Part shown: piece after piece, positions 23,004 through 35,360 of the stretch | Numbering within the stretch: the stretch's first letter is position 1 | Layout: the number at the start of each line of letters is the position of its first letter | NCBI GenBank assembly: GCA_914767715.1 | Contig: OU612071.1 | Span: forward strand, 22,131,681 to 22,195,680 | Direction: 5' to 3' | Source of the DNA: Membranipora membranacea | Lineage: Eukaryota > Bryozoa > Gymnolaemata > Cheilostomatida > Membraniporidae | Length of the DNA: 64,000 nt | Program-made: the position numbers and the translations under genes | The notes under the pieces: generated by a model | Seen by the model: only the letters and a program-made list of their open reading frames with translations | Told to the model about the DNA's origin: nothing | The model's database searches: none

Positions 23004-24703
23004 CTAGCAATGAGAAACCAAACGTGTTGTTGAAAGTGATATCAATAGTCAATTCCAAATACAACAAACCAGTTACGGTCAGAAAGCATCGGAGCTACTT
23101 TACAAATGTGACTAATGCAACAGAAATTAGGTGCGGTGGCATTGTTTCATTTTACAGTAGCTGGATGGCAGATTTAAATTCATTGCAAGACTTTTCAGTA
23201 CAGGTGCTATTATTTGTTCTTAGAATTTTAGTTCAATTCACGCTTTTGCTTAGATTTTTTGACATTGAACCTGAGGTGGCTTGTTTACTATACTGAGATA
23301 GAGCGTAGAATATCATATCAAAGATATAGCCATCAACTTCTACTGTATAGCGTGTATCACCGTATACCATTAATATCGGTAATTTGTTCCTAACAGCAGA
23401 CATACCGCCAAAGAGAAAAATATTTTGGTCCTACCAATATTTCTTTTGCACAAACACAGCTGTTAGATTAAGTATAGTGCATACCGAAATAGCCACAGAA
23501 CTTAGAACTTAGCCCTCAATTTCACTTTTCCTCAACAGATTGTTCAACAAAGGCTGACTTGAGGTGGTTCGGAGCGTTCTGTTTTACAGAATAACAGATA
23601 AACCAAATATCCGTGCTTAAACTTGTGGTCATTTGCTGTTCCTGTGTCTGATGCTGTTGATATTTAGGGTGTCACCTAAGATACTTACAGAACACATAAC
23701 TAAGTCACTATATTGTCTCAAACCAAAACTTATGATGAGTTCATTACCTGTTTTTAAGTTTATCATTCTTTAAGCAGAGTTTGAGAGATTGTACAGGAGA
23801 AAAGTGGTCAGATACCACTGCCAAGCACTGATTGACAAAGTGCACAACAGATACCCAAAACAGTAAGTTTTATCTTTGTTGAAATAAAATACCCATACAT
23901 GTTGTGAATGACTATTTTTAGCCTCTTCAATATCTCAGAAAAGGTTGTAGGCCAGAAGCAGCTATAGCATAAGTTGTTATGGCACGGAAAATATTCGATG
24001 GCAGGATATTGATCACGTTTCATTCTTCATTGGTGTATGTTCTGTAAACTTCACTGGGTGTACCCAGTTGTAGTGGTCATATTTAGAAATTAAAAGGTCT
24101 TTTGTTTTGGCATTATATGTGTGGGGAAATAACTCCTATTCTGTGTAGTCTAACTAATCTAATCATCAGGGAATTCCAGGTTGAAATTGCATTGCATCAT
24201 TAATTCACGAAGTAAACTTGTAGAGAAGTCTGCTCGTATCAGACCAGCACAAATTGAAACATTTCAATTGAATTATGTCAAACTTCTTATGGGACTAGTA
24301 TGATATTGTATGGTCTTAAGACCACTGTCTTGGGGCAATTACCAACAACATTTTTGATGTTTCAATTGCCTCTTATGACATTTTGTGGCTGGATATCTTT
24401 TGCATAACCCATGAGCAAAGAGTTCAATGAGTGCCTCACTTTTCAGCAAAGAAACCCAGCTGTCAGAGTCTGAAAAACTTAGATGACCTCTTAAACTGGG
24501 TACACACTTTTTTCCTACATCAAATTTGTCTCACGTCTAGGCTGCTTTTTGTCTTGTTCTCATTGAGATGTAGTGCTGTTGCTGACCACCTTTTAAAATT
24601 ATGTGATAGAATATCTTGTTCAAATAATACATATAGTCGTGTTTCCTGCTGACCATTTTAATCACTTAACCTTACCTAACCAATTGTGAAGAAAATTGCA
24701 GGT
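23004..24703. other. No gene recognised
   Basis: This is presumably upstream intron or intergenic sequence of the WSC gene. I looked on the minus strand for the missing first WSC half-domain (GCYKD-like start, phase-1 donor) and did not see it. Confidence 0.5.
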
Positions 24704-25295
24704 ATGCTGCCGCGCTGCCGCTGACATGATTGCTACAACCGGGTACACTCTCAGTTTTAGATTCAGTACGTTGTTCTACCCTAGATATACCCTTGTTTAA
24801 ATCTTGTAACATTTCACTTATTATAAGGGATTTTGAGAAAAATTGCGATATGCTGTCGCGCTGCCGATCTTCCGCTGACATGATTGCTACGACTGGGTAC
24901 ACTAGACCAAGCTTGGTCCATTTGCCTGCATTCCGAGTGGCTTCCAATCCACTGGTCACGCCGCGGCGTGACCGGTGAATCGGAGGCAACAGGCATGCAG
25001 GCAATTGGATCAAACTTGTTCTAGGTTACACCCTTATTTCTTTATATTCAGCACGTTATTATACCCTTGAAAAACCTTTTATTTAAACTCTTAATAATAT
25101 TTCAATCGTTAAAAGCAATTTTTAGAGGAAATGAGGATATGCTGCCGCTGACATGATCGCTACAACTGGGTACACCCTTAATATTGGATTCAGCACGTTG
25201 TTCCACCCTAGAAACATCTTTTATTGAATTCTTAACATCTCATTTATTATAATTATGCAATTTTGAGAAATGTTGCGGATATGCTGCCGCAAGAC
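24704..25295 (+). repeat. Tandem array of ~145-bp units (three plus a partial)
   Basis: Units begin at ATGCTG(C/T)CGC at 24704, 24850, 25139 and 25281. Each full unit contains CCGCTGACATGAT.GCTAC, GGGTACAC and a GTTGTTC.ACCCTAGA- or TTATTATACCC-type block. Spacing is 146, 289 and 142 bp; the long second unit is explained by the 121-bp MITE at 24903-25023 plus its duplicated target. Confidence 0.8.
24903..25023. mobile_element. hAT-like MITE, copy 1 (palindromic, 121 bp)
   Basis: The ends TAGACCAAG...CTTGTTCTA are imperfect TIRs of the hAT type (TAG.. start). The flanks GGGTACAC (24895-24902) and GGTTACAC (25024-25031) form an 8-bp target duplication with one mismatch. The centre is a perfect 20-bp palindrome, GGTCACGCCGCGGCGTGACC (24954-24973). 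The second copy is at 53951-54060. Confidence 0.8.
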
Positions 25296-25460
25296 AGTAT
25301 CATACTAACCTCATAAAGATATGACATTATACTTATTGAAAATTTTAAATTTGTCCTTCCACTTTTATTTTTTTCTATTTATACCTGCTTTTTATGAGCT
25401 CATTTTACAGTTTTATCAGCAGTCCAGCAATTTTATTCATCAGTAGTTATATAATAAAGG

Positions 25461-25673
25461 TACATACATGCATGCGTACATACATACATACATACATACA
25501 TACATACATACATACATACGTACATACGTACATACGTACATACGTACATACGTACATACATACATACATACATACATACATACATGCGTGCGTGCGTGCG
25601 TACGTACGTACGTACGTACATACATAAATACATACATGCATGCATGCATACATACATACATACACACATGCAC
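25461..25673 (+). repeat. CATA/CGTA tetranucleotide microsatellite
   Basis: A run of about 210 bp of TACA repeats with internal blocks of CGTA and TGCG. Open frames on both strands through this tract are repeat artefacts. Confidence 0.95.
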
Positions 25674-26340
25674 ACACACACTGTTGGTAAGTTCAGTGTT
25701 GAGAGGTATCAGAGAGCAAACAACCCTGTGCCATTTAGTAAAATAAGGAGGATTGTGATTATTCCATTTTCTCAATTTCATTCACTCATTGTGATATTGA
25801 AGCTTTTTTACTAAGTGTATGACAAATTAAAATTTAATAAGATTACCACCACACCCTCAGCATGTTTTCCTATACATACAGATATGACATAAGGTATGGT
25901 ATTAAGCAATTGTTTTTTATATTGAGAAATAACTGTTTTGTAGATTATTGTATTAGCTTCTCTGAAAAGCATTTTCATTTCGAGTAAGTCCCATCCACAA
26001 CATCTATTAAAAAAGCTCATAGTCAGTTCTACTATTTCACATTACAAATAAATACCGTATATATAATAAACATTACAAAATAATCTCAGGTTATTATCTA
26101 AAGGCTTTTTTCTCTCCAAGTTTCTCTCAACTGGACAATTTATGGTGAAAAGATTGAGAGGCCAGCCAGTAGAGTGTTGAACCAGAGGTAAATAATATTA
26201 GGATTGCATTTTCAGTGTCAGGTCACAATAATTTTTTTCATTATAATATCCACTGATCCTATTATTATAATATCGATTTAATTATAAAACCTAATTTAGT
26301 AATTGTTTATCCCACATTACTTTCCAACATCTTTAGTTAT
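25674..26340. other. Intergenic sequence, no gene recognised
   Basis: A+T-rich spacer between the microsatellite and the LINE. It ends with the 13-bp target duplication of the LINE (CATCTTTAGTTAT, 26328-26340). Confidence 0.6.
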
Positions 26341-28821
26341 GACTTACTTGACTTATGTTGCAGAACTCCTAGTGGAATATTGCGCCAGAATCGCCTTCTC
26401 CTTTCCCTTCCATCTTTCTCGATCTCTAGCCATCTCGCTAGCCTCCGCCCACGACTTGATGTTGTGTACCTTCATCTGTTTGAGCGCCGTTCTTCGCCAA
26501 GTCTGATTGGGTCGCCCTCTCCTTCGGGTGCCTTCAGGGGCCCATCCGAGACTGGTGTGAGGGAGAGATTCCTTCCTCCTTAGGCTGTGTCCTAGGTATC
26601 TCCATCTTCTAACTTCAATGTGCTGAGAGACTGGTTTCTGCTTGCTGCGTTCACATACTTCCAAGTTGGAAGTTTTGGACCACCAATATATTTTCAATAT
26701 CCGACGGCAGCAGTTCATGTGAAATACCTCCAGTTTGTCCATATCCACTTTCGTCATTCGCCATGTTTCACATCCATAGAGGAGCACAGACACCACGTTG
26801 GAGTTGTAGAGTTTGAACTTGAGATGGTTGCTCATACTTCTTGATCTCCACACCTTGTTCAGTCTGTAAAAGGCTGTAGTTGCAGAGTTGATGCGGTTCT
26901 TGACATCTGCTGCTGCACCACCAGACGCATCAATTTTCGCACCAAGATACAAAAAGTGTGAAATTGTTGTTAGATGCAGGGTCCATTCCATCTCGATGAA
27001 TCCTCAAAACTTTCGTCTTTTGTTCATTGATGTGCAATCCCGCTTTACTCGCTGTTGTTATGAGCTTGTCTGTAACTGTTTGCATCCCTCCATGTGTTGT
27101 AGAAAACAGCGCGACATCGTCTGCATAAGCTAGATAATTCAGCTTGGTTGTAAGATTCCATCGGAGTCCAGTTCGATGTGTCGCTTGTACTTGCTTCATT
27201 ATGAAGTCTGTAGCCATGATAAATAACAGAGGTGAGATTACGCAGCCCTGTCTAACTCCTGATTTTACTTCGAAGTAATCGTCCTCTGCTCCGCCTTGCA
27301 TTTTACACGCATACCCGGTGTAGAACGCCCGTGTCAGAGTGATGAGTTTATCAGGGATACCATAAAACTTCATCACTTTCCACATGCTCTCCCGATGAAT
27401 GCTGTCAAAAGCTTTCCTGAAATCAATAAAATTGACGTACAGGGGCATCCTCCATTCTTCACATTGTTCTATGATGTTCCTCAGTGTAAATATGTGGTCT
27501 GTACAACTTCTTCCGCTGCGAAAACCTGCTTGCTCTTCATCTAGACTTCTGTTCTCCTCTAGGGCTCCGGCAATTCGGTGATGTAAAATCTTCAGAAATA
27601 TTTTACTGATGTACGGTAGTAGAGTAATACCCCTCCAATTTGTTGTCTTACTCAGGTCTCCTTTCTTGGGCAGTTTGATGATCACGCCGCGCCTCCAGTC
27701 TTGTGGGATGTCTTCTTCTCTCCATATACCCGAGAACAATGTCTCGAGTTCTGCTGCGCATGAGCTACTGTTACAGCGTAAAAACTCTGCAGGTAGCTCA
27801 TCAATTCCTGGCGCTTTACCATTGCGCGAGGCTTTGATAATCTCTTCAATCTCCGAAAGACTAGGTGGATCATCATCTATCTCCAAATCCGTACCTGTGC
27901 TGGGTATATCCAAGGGGTCCTCAGGCTCTGCCTGATTAAGAACTTCTTGAAAGTGCGCTGTCCAGATCTTTGCTTGTTCTTTGGGGTCAACAACTATTTG
28001 ACCATTCTTGTCCTTGAGTCTAGCAGTTGATTTCAGCCTCGTTCCGCTCAGCTCTCTCGTGATATCGTACACTGCCTTCATCTGACCCATGTCAGCAGCT
28101 TCTTGTGCAGCTCCTGCCATATCTTCGATGTTGTCCCTCTTGTCCTTCCGCACGCTCTTTTTGACTAACTTCGCAAACTCTTTGTACTCTTCCTCTAGGC
28201 GTGCTGCTACGCGTCTTGAATGAGTGCCCAAGACTTTACGCCTTGCTTCCTGTCTTCGTTCTATCAACTCCCATGATCTTTCTGACATCCAGTGTGCAGG
28301 TTCCCTGCGCTTTTCTCTTCCTACTATCTCTTCTCCAACATCATGGTATGCTTCCTTGATCTTCGTCCATCTTTCATTAACAGGGGTATCTTCCGGTAAT
28401 TCCTGAAGTTGACTGAACTTATTCTCCATTGCTGCTGTGAACCTTTCTTTTATCTTCGTCAGTTTAAGTAGATTGCGATTCCATTTAGCCTTTAGACTCG
28501 GCGCTTTACACTTTCCGGCTAGTTTGAGTCGCACTTTTCCAAGGATCAGATAATGATCGCTGTACACATCTGCAGATCGCATCACTCTCACATCATGCAG
28601 GGATCTCCTCCACTTCCTGTTTATCAGCAAATGGTCTATCTGAGTTAGCTGTCCGCGAGGGGAACGCCACGTTAACTTGTGTATATCTTTGTGAGGGAAA
28701 ATAGAACCCCCAATCACCATGCCATTTATTCTTCCAAACTGTATAAGCCTCTCTCCATTATCGTTCGCCGCCCCAACTCCATGCTGCCCTAAAGTATCCT
28801 CCATCCCTATGTTGACCGTTC
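26341..28821 (-). mobile_element. 5'-truncated LINE with endonuclease end, RT and C-terminal region
   Basis: Minus-strand frame 28804-26930 (624 codons) starts in the C-terminal part of an AP-type endonuclease (MEDTLGQHGVGAANDNGERL, IDHLLINRKWRRSL, SDHYLI) and goes through the linker to reverse transcriptase: GKAPGIDELPAEFLR, WRGITLLPYISKIF, EEQAGFRSGRSCTDHIF, NFIDFRKAFDS, GVRQGCVISPLLF and the catalytic AYADDVALF (near 27110-27130). A shift near 26960-26990 moves the rest to frame 26991-26353 (FLYLGAKIDASGG, SVLLYGCETWR, RRWRYLGHSLRRKE, GRPNQTWRR), the usual C-terminal region. Identical 13-bp flanks CATCTTTAGTTAT (26328-26340 and 28822-28834) are the target duplication and fix the ends. The 3' tail is a short AAGTC-type repeat, not poly(A). 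It is truncated and frame-shifted, hence inactive. The clade (Nimb/RTE/CR1-like) is not settled. Confidence 0.93.
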
Positions 28822-28838
28822 CATCTTTAGTTATAAAC

Positions 28839-28848
28839 TTTATTTATT
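28839..28848 (-). promoter_or_regulatory. Overlapping poly(A) signals AATAAATAAA of the PAN-FTP gene
   Basis: On the minus strand, AATAAATAAAG lies about 90 nt past the stop codon of the PAN-FTP gene and 5-17 nt before the target duplication of the LINE. Its position fits the gene's own cleavage signal. Confidence 0.6.
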
Positions 28849-28935
28849 GGCATCTAGGATAGCAACTTTTCACAAAACATATAATTATGTTATCAGTTAA
28901 GTATCAGTGCTTAATAGTAAGTACAAATGCAACTT

Positions 28936-30559
28936 TTAATACACATGAATCTCGATCTCCCACAAATTAAGATAATCGTTTACACTAGCAGCTGTGATTC
29001 TCACACATTTACCACCCATAGCTTTATAACACAGGTGTATCCCTACAGGGGGCTGAACTCCTGGAGAATATGAGCATGCTGAGTCAGTAAGGCGCTCTCC
29101 GAATCCCTCATCATCAAATGACATAGCAACTGTTATTAACACATTCTGAAGTCTCAGTCCGATAACTGAGACAAAGAATTGATGAAAGTATTGGTCACAG
29201 GTGGTTATGCACTTGCCCATAGCCAACTAATCAGGGAACCAAGAATTGAGCCATGCAAGCAACGAAATATTTTTACACATTATGTGGGGATGGTAGGGGC
29301 GGGGCAATTATTTGACTGTGAGTGGTAAAAAGTGAGCATGCTAATCACAGCGTCGAATATTCTTTATTAAAGATGGGGAGCGAGTGTAATTGATTAGCGC
29401 TCTAGCTCTTCACTAGTCATTGGTTCTGAACAGTGGTATGATTCTACTAACCAAAGCCACCCTTTGATGTGATATGTCATATTGTAAAAATAAAGTAATG
29501 CAATAAAACAATCACTCAAGACTAGGATAATACACTTTAAAGTCTGCAGCACAAACTTAAAAGTTTTAGAAGAGATTAGCAAGACTCAAAGATTTTATCA
29601 AAATTAAACTTTATTACCTTATCTCAAGAGATAGTAAAAGATGGATGTTGCATTGAAAAAAGGAAAAAGATCCAAATATTTCATCCCTGTGTGAAAATAT
29701 ACTGCCTTAACACTTAAGAGCTAAATTATGCTGTTTCAATGAAATTCGGCGCAATGAATCTCAAATTTGGCACTATTCTTAGACAATGCGTTAACTGTGA
29801 ACTGTAGCGTTAAACGCAGGAAAATTTCTGACAAATCCAATGAGCTACTGCATACCCGGGTTGCTATCAGCGACACGATTCCAGATCTTTACTCCTCTCA
29901 CCACAGCTGGTTCATCTAGGTTTGATCTGCAGCCAAGGGGAAGGCTCTATCTGACTTTTGGCAATAGACTTTGAGCTGCCATCATATATCCAGTCTATTG
30001 CGTTTGATGCATGAAGATTACCTACTGTACCTGTAGTCGATAGCTCTGCAGTATCCTCTAAAGCTAAAACAGTTCCTATATCATGTATATCAGTGTTATG
30101 TTGTTTGAATAGAATGACTAACAAAAATATCACAAACGATAAAACTAGTCAAAGCTGTCTTTTATGTCTTCCATAGAGAAAAGGATCACAATCACTCATA
30201 GTGATTTTGTTCCAACGTGAAGGGAAAGAAAGTTGGACATGCTAACCAAATATCAGAGGATGTGATGCGTTTTCAGTTGGTTTAGTAGCAAAAACTTTGA
30301 CATCTCCTCTGCCAGGCATCAGCCACTCATACATGAAACAATTAACATCTGTATCCTCTATCTGTGATGAATAGTTGTATCCCCGGAATTCTGATCTGAC
30401 ATGGCAAGCTGGTGCGCATTTGATTCTAGATGATGTGAGCTGTGATGTTTGAGGTGTGTTGTCGACCATAAGAATCTCAAACGAAGCTGCTTCATATTTT
30501 GCAGCAGTAAGCCCAGTACAGACTATTACCAGGGTGATCATCAAATCTATTATCTCCAT
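28936..30559 (-). CDS. Secreted PAN-like + FTP (fucolectin-type) lectin-like protein, three exons, one frame break
   Basis: The product is probably secreted and carbohydrate-binding. Exon 1 (30559-30247) encodes a signal peptide (MEIIDLMITLVIVCTGLTAA) and a PAN/apple-like segment (IKCAPACHVRSEFRGYNYSS, VNCFMYEW). Exon 2 (30117-29856) encodes the N-terminal half of an FTP domain (VLALEDTAELSTTG, HASNAIDW, PSPWLQIK, then LDEPAVVRGVKIWNRVADSN). Exon 3 (29165-28936) encodes the C-terminal half (IGLRLQNVLITVAMS, GGKCVRITAA, YLNLWEIEIHVY). Both introns are phase 1 with good GT and AG sites. Within exon 2, near 29917-29922, the frame shifts by one base between WLQIK and LDEPA: the exons total 805 nt, one more than a whole number of codons. 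Without that base the product would be 267 residues. This is either an assembly error or an inactivating mutation. The start is the first ATG before the signal peptide. AATAAA and a LINE follow directly. Confidence 0.8.
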
Positions 30560-33500
30560 GTCTCTTCTCAATCAATGGAGAGAAACCGAGAAAATTTTCA
30601 ATTGAGAGGCTTTAAATATTTCAAGCGCTTCAAACATGCAATATCGATTTGTTATAACAATAAATTCATACGCCAGCCAATGGTATGTAAAATATAAGTA
30701 TGTTGCTTTTAGTCTACCTTCCCATAACTGCGTCTGTTGAGCAATGTGTTTTACAATCATATCGAGGTTTCAGGGGGCAACAAAATTTAGTGATACTCAC
30801 TGATATATATGTTCATGGATTAGGTGAACATATCTGACCCTGAACAAGCATTTGGCAATTTATGCATGGTTGCTGGAAATAATTTCTCATATTTTATTAG
30901 TCCAAAAGTTCATTAATGGTACAGCCGGCCGTAAACTTTTGTTACTTAGCTTGCCTGAGTTTTTGAAGGTTTTTACTGAGGCGCCAGTCAATGCATAACA
31001 TAGAGGCTGCCAGAATTTCAGTTAGATCCAAATACTGACACAGAGTTATATAGAGATGTAATTTCTCAACAAATAGCCATATATTGTATTTTACCACAAA
31101 TCCATTGATTAGTATCAATGCATATACATATAAATATATTGATGTTATTAAATATGATAATCTAGCTTTTCAACATGTGATGGCAATGTCTCGGTCTCAA
31201 TCACATGAGACTTGTCTCCTCCAGACACTGTCCCATATCGCCGAGACAGTAGTATGTCGTGACCTCTTAGTTATAAACATTGTTTTGATGATTACTCAAT
31301 GTGCCAATTGTACAGACAACACCTAACTATACTGTATTATTGTGACCATTGATCTTCCAAAGTGTTAATATCAACATGCCAACGTAATTTCTGTACCATA
31401 TTGAATTCAACCCAAAGGGGCACTTTTAAATTTTATCGGCATCGATGTATGTCTCGGACACGAAATTTATTGCTGTCTCGTTTTCGTACTATCTCGCCAA
31501 AATCTGACAATTTGCCATCACTATTTTCAACACGTTACGTAGTGAACATTATGCACAGTTCATCATCTATGCTGGCACAAATATATTTTATAGGATTGGG
31601 TTATGAGCTTTGAACAGTAATAACAAATACAGCCAGATAATTGGTCATAACAGCACATACTAGTACACTGGTATTGTATCCCATAAAAAAAGAAATGGCA
31701 AAACCTTCAGTTTATTCCATAGCTCTACTCGACAAACGAAATAATGAATCTTGTGGCAAATTATGTGAAACATTCTGTTCACTTTCTCCTTCTCTCTGAG
31801 TACATTTGTTGCTCTCCTGTAAAATTTTATCTCTAGCACATTATGAAACTAAGATTTGAACTATTTTTTCTTCAGCTTTTCATTTGACAAAACCAAACAT
31901 ATTGACTGCAATGGAAGGCAGGCATCCCATATGTCATAAAAAAGAAAACAATCAAGATTAATCAGATTTGTTGCCACCGTTCCAGTACATATCTTTAATG
32001 TGATCTACCCATCTTTGAGCGTTTGAACGTTTAAACGTTTGAGCAGCCCTTGCCAGTTAACAAGTTTTCTGAATCACTTAGCATTGAAATGGAGCTGGTA
32101 ACAATCTATTACTGGTGGACATAAAATCAATGGCATCGTCATGATTGAATTTACAAACAAGCGTTAGAAGATGTGAGTGATCATCTTTCATCGTAGGATA
32201 TCTGGAGAATTGAGTCTGATGATGATAGCAGCTCGCCCTAGCATCGTTGTCTCTCTCGCCTGATAAAGTTACTCTGGCTCAATATGTGCAGTGTTCTCTA
32301 CACTGGAATGAAATAGCTGTGCTCTAATATATTAATCTTATGTCAGTACCATCTCAGCATAACGCTATATACATACTTTTATGTTTCAGTGAATTTATAG
32401 TCCAGAATTCAGGCCAATAATGCTATTAAGAGTCTCTTCATGTTATTTACAATTTATCTTTTCTTATGCTGAAACTTTGCTGGCCCTGCGCTTCAAAGTA
32501 CAAAATGACAAGTTTGTCAAACTGAACTAATTGGCCTCGATGGGGAATATTCCATTCAACTGAGTTTTCTAACCATTTTGCGGAGCTGCTCCAGCGACAT
32601 GCTAACTTGATGGACCAAAGTTTTGACGATAAGATGTGATCCAAGAAGATTTCATTCTTCAAATTCTTTGAATGTGCCATTTTCAATGATAGAATATCTT
32701 GTTAGGAGGGTAATGGTTTTTTATATGAGTATTTAATGACCGAGACAATTAGTAATCAGACAGAATTGTGGTTTTGGTTACTCGCTGTTAAATCAAGCAT
32801 GCGATAATGGTAGCAACTGGTATAAAATCACGCTTGGTATGTTTACAATTTTGATTAACTGTGAAATGACAAACAAATTTTTCCCAATAAGTAACTTGTT
32901 TGTGTGAAGAAGATTTACCGAAACTTTGATTAAATCAGACATTTAACATGATCCATCTACATGATCTTGCCTGGCTATAGGTTTTATCTAAGACTCCATC
33001 ACCAAGCAGGACAATTGACGATTCGTAAATACGATATTTACCTTCCCAGTGATATCATAAATGCATTGCGAACTAGCATACACTCAGGCTTCTAATTTGA
33101 AGTCTTTTGTAAGCAAGCATTCTGCTTGAAAATAGAATATTTATTCATAACAATTAAAATAAACTCTTTTTGAGCCTCAATTTCAACTTCCAGCTGACAA
33201 AAGGGGTTATATCACAAAGCAATTGCTAGTCGATGTCAGTTATGGCGCTACCCACTTTTTCAGCAAAAAGGTTATCTCCATGCATTCCTTCAAATGATGA
33301 TCCATTGTAGATCGGTGACTGTGATCAGCCGCTTGTGGCCCTTGGTCATGCATGATCCAATTTGCCTATGTTTGGAGTTGCACCCTCCTGCCGAGCTGCT
33401 TGAAGAGGGGATAGTGAACTTTGGTCCTATCACTTGGAGTAGGAGTAGGCCTAGGCGGTGCAGATAGATTGTGGATATTTGATTGATGTATGCTTCGCAT

Positions 33501-33884
33501 CGCTTGACTGATAATATTATATGAAGAATGTAAAATTTTCATTCAGAAATCTGCTTTGCAAGATTTTCAAGAAAATTAGAAATTTTTTTGATAGTGCATA
33601 ACTTTAACATGTTTTAATAACTTGAAATTAGCAAATTCCTCTCTTTTTCATCCAGTTTATTTCCAATTGCTCCAAAGGTAAGGGTAGACCCCAAAATCAA
33701 GTCGTTTTCTTCATGGCTAGGTAACTCCTGAATAATTGAATAATTGAATGTGGAAGGTTTTAATTGTATAACGCAGCTATTGACTCTATTTGATATAATT
33801 AAAACTAGAGTGGATTTAAAAAACAATTGCCAAAAACATACTCTAGAATCCTGTTTGATAGCTTGATGAGATTAATAATCACAT
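30560..33884. other. No gene recognised
   Basis: The first part presumably holds the PAN-FTP promoter (ATATTTAAAG, a TATA-like motif on the minus strand, lies about 60 nt upstream of its ATG). The remainder is A+T-rich with short open frames and no convincing exons or repeats. Confidence 0.55.
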
Positions 33885-34374
33885 TGTCACATACACCTAG
33901 GCGTGTCACATACACTGTATGTGACACGCCTAGGTGCATGACTCTGAATGAAGTTAGGCGTTGTATATTGCACTGTCATGGTTGCCATGGTCCTAATCTG
34001 ATTAATTTTTATACTCTTCCGCATTTACTTCCATTTTTTGCACATTTAATTACCATCTAAATGCAGAGGTTGGCCATCAAAATAATGACGTATCATCCCA
34101 CCCGTTTCTATTTTTACTACCTATTTATACAGGTCAGTATAAAGAACAGTGGTTTTTGCTCTGAAGAATCAGTTACAATTGCGAGTTACGATCGGGAGTT
34201 ACGTGTGACAGTTACAACTTGGCGTTGCAATTTATCAGTTGCCTGGGGCATTTGCCCAGGGTGTAGTTCAGTAATAAAATCATCAAACTGCCGAAAAACT
34301 GCATTCAGTAATAGAAAGTAATCTCATATGAACTCTGCCAGCAGTGAACTGTCGTGATCTTTCTCGATCCGACA
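33885..34374 (+). repeat. 5' LTR, with a perfect 20-bp-arm hairpin at its tip
   Basis: Positions 33894-33936 form a perfect palindrome (CACCTAGGCGTGTCACATAC, ACT, then its complement). The 3' LTR keeps only the inner 11 bp of this stem. Confidence 0.85.
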
Positions 34375-35360
34375 ATTGGTGCCCAACCGAGTGAGGAGAG
34401 AACTTCACACCGTCAGATTATGAGACTGATAGCGTTGAATATACAAGAAAGAGGCTTGAGATTGTGGACTTGGAGTAGATGATCTAATACAAGCAATATA
34501 ATGGAACCATATGTGCCTACATCGTCTACATTACTATTAGGAGAAATGGAGACGGACTCTCTAGATGATGTAGAGACAAAATATATGGAAGCTGATATAC
34601 TAGTGATGACATTTGATCTTCTGCTCATGATTCACCAACTGACAAGGTACCTCTGCAATTTCCTGATTTTATTCAACCAGCTCTATTCAGTCTCAGTCTA
34701 CAACAGCAGACAAACTAATCTGGTGGTGTGAGCACTGTAACTCAAAAAAAAAGAAACACTTCTATAAAAACATTAGGCAACCGTAACCTAAGATCCGTTA
34801 AGAGTAAAAGATTATGGAATGCAGCTGACTACAACCGACTGGCAACTGATCTTCATATAGCAGCAGTATTAGTGCAAGGATCACCATGAAATAATATGGT
34901 CACTGTATTAGTTAGGAGTTAATGAATTATTTGATATTATTACCATCGACACAACCTTGATCATGCACTTTATATATTTATTGTTTGAATTTCCTGCAAT
35001 GCCGGTTTTTTAATGATAGTTGTGCAGGAAAGCAGCATTATAATATTTCATGAATTTTATACCTTCGTCTGTCCAGTAAACTAAGCAAAGCTTAGGTTCG
35101 TAGATCTAGAGTTGAGAGGAAAGTGGGATATATTTTTTTTGTCAATGGACCTGAAGCAGTTGTTAAGGTTCTTCAGCCTTGGAAGGGAATGTCATGATTT
35201 TGTTATGACCATCTTTTATGCATGACATTTTTTCATTTTTTTGTATTTCATTTTGAGGTTTTAAATTTGATATTGCAATGATTATCCTTGTGTGACATAA
35301 GCTATAATGTTTTTTGAACCAGTAAAAGCAATCGAGGACGATCGCAACCAGGGGGGTGCA

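Noticed and set aside
25394-25781. Several overlapping open frames of 76-113 codons on both strands (HTYIHTY / CMYVCMY proteins)
   Set aside because: They are translations of a tetranucleotide microsatellite in every frame.
26380-28406. Plus-strand open frames of 60-108 codons
   Set aside because: Antisense shadows of the LINE reading frame.
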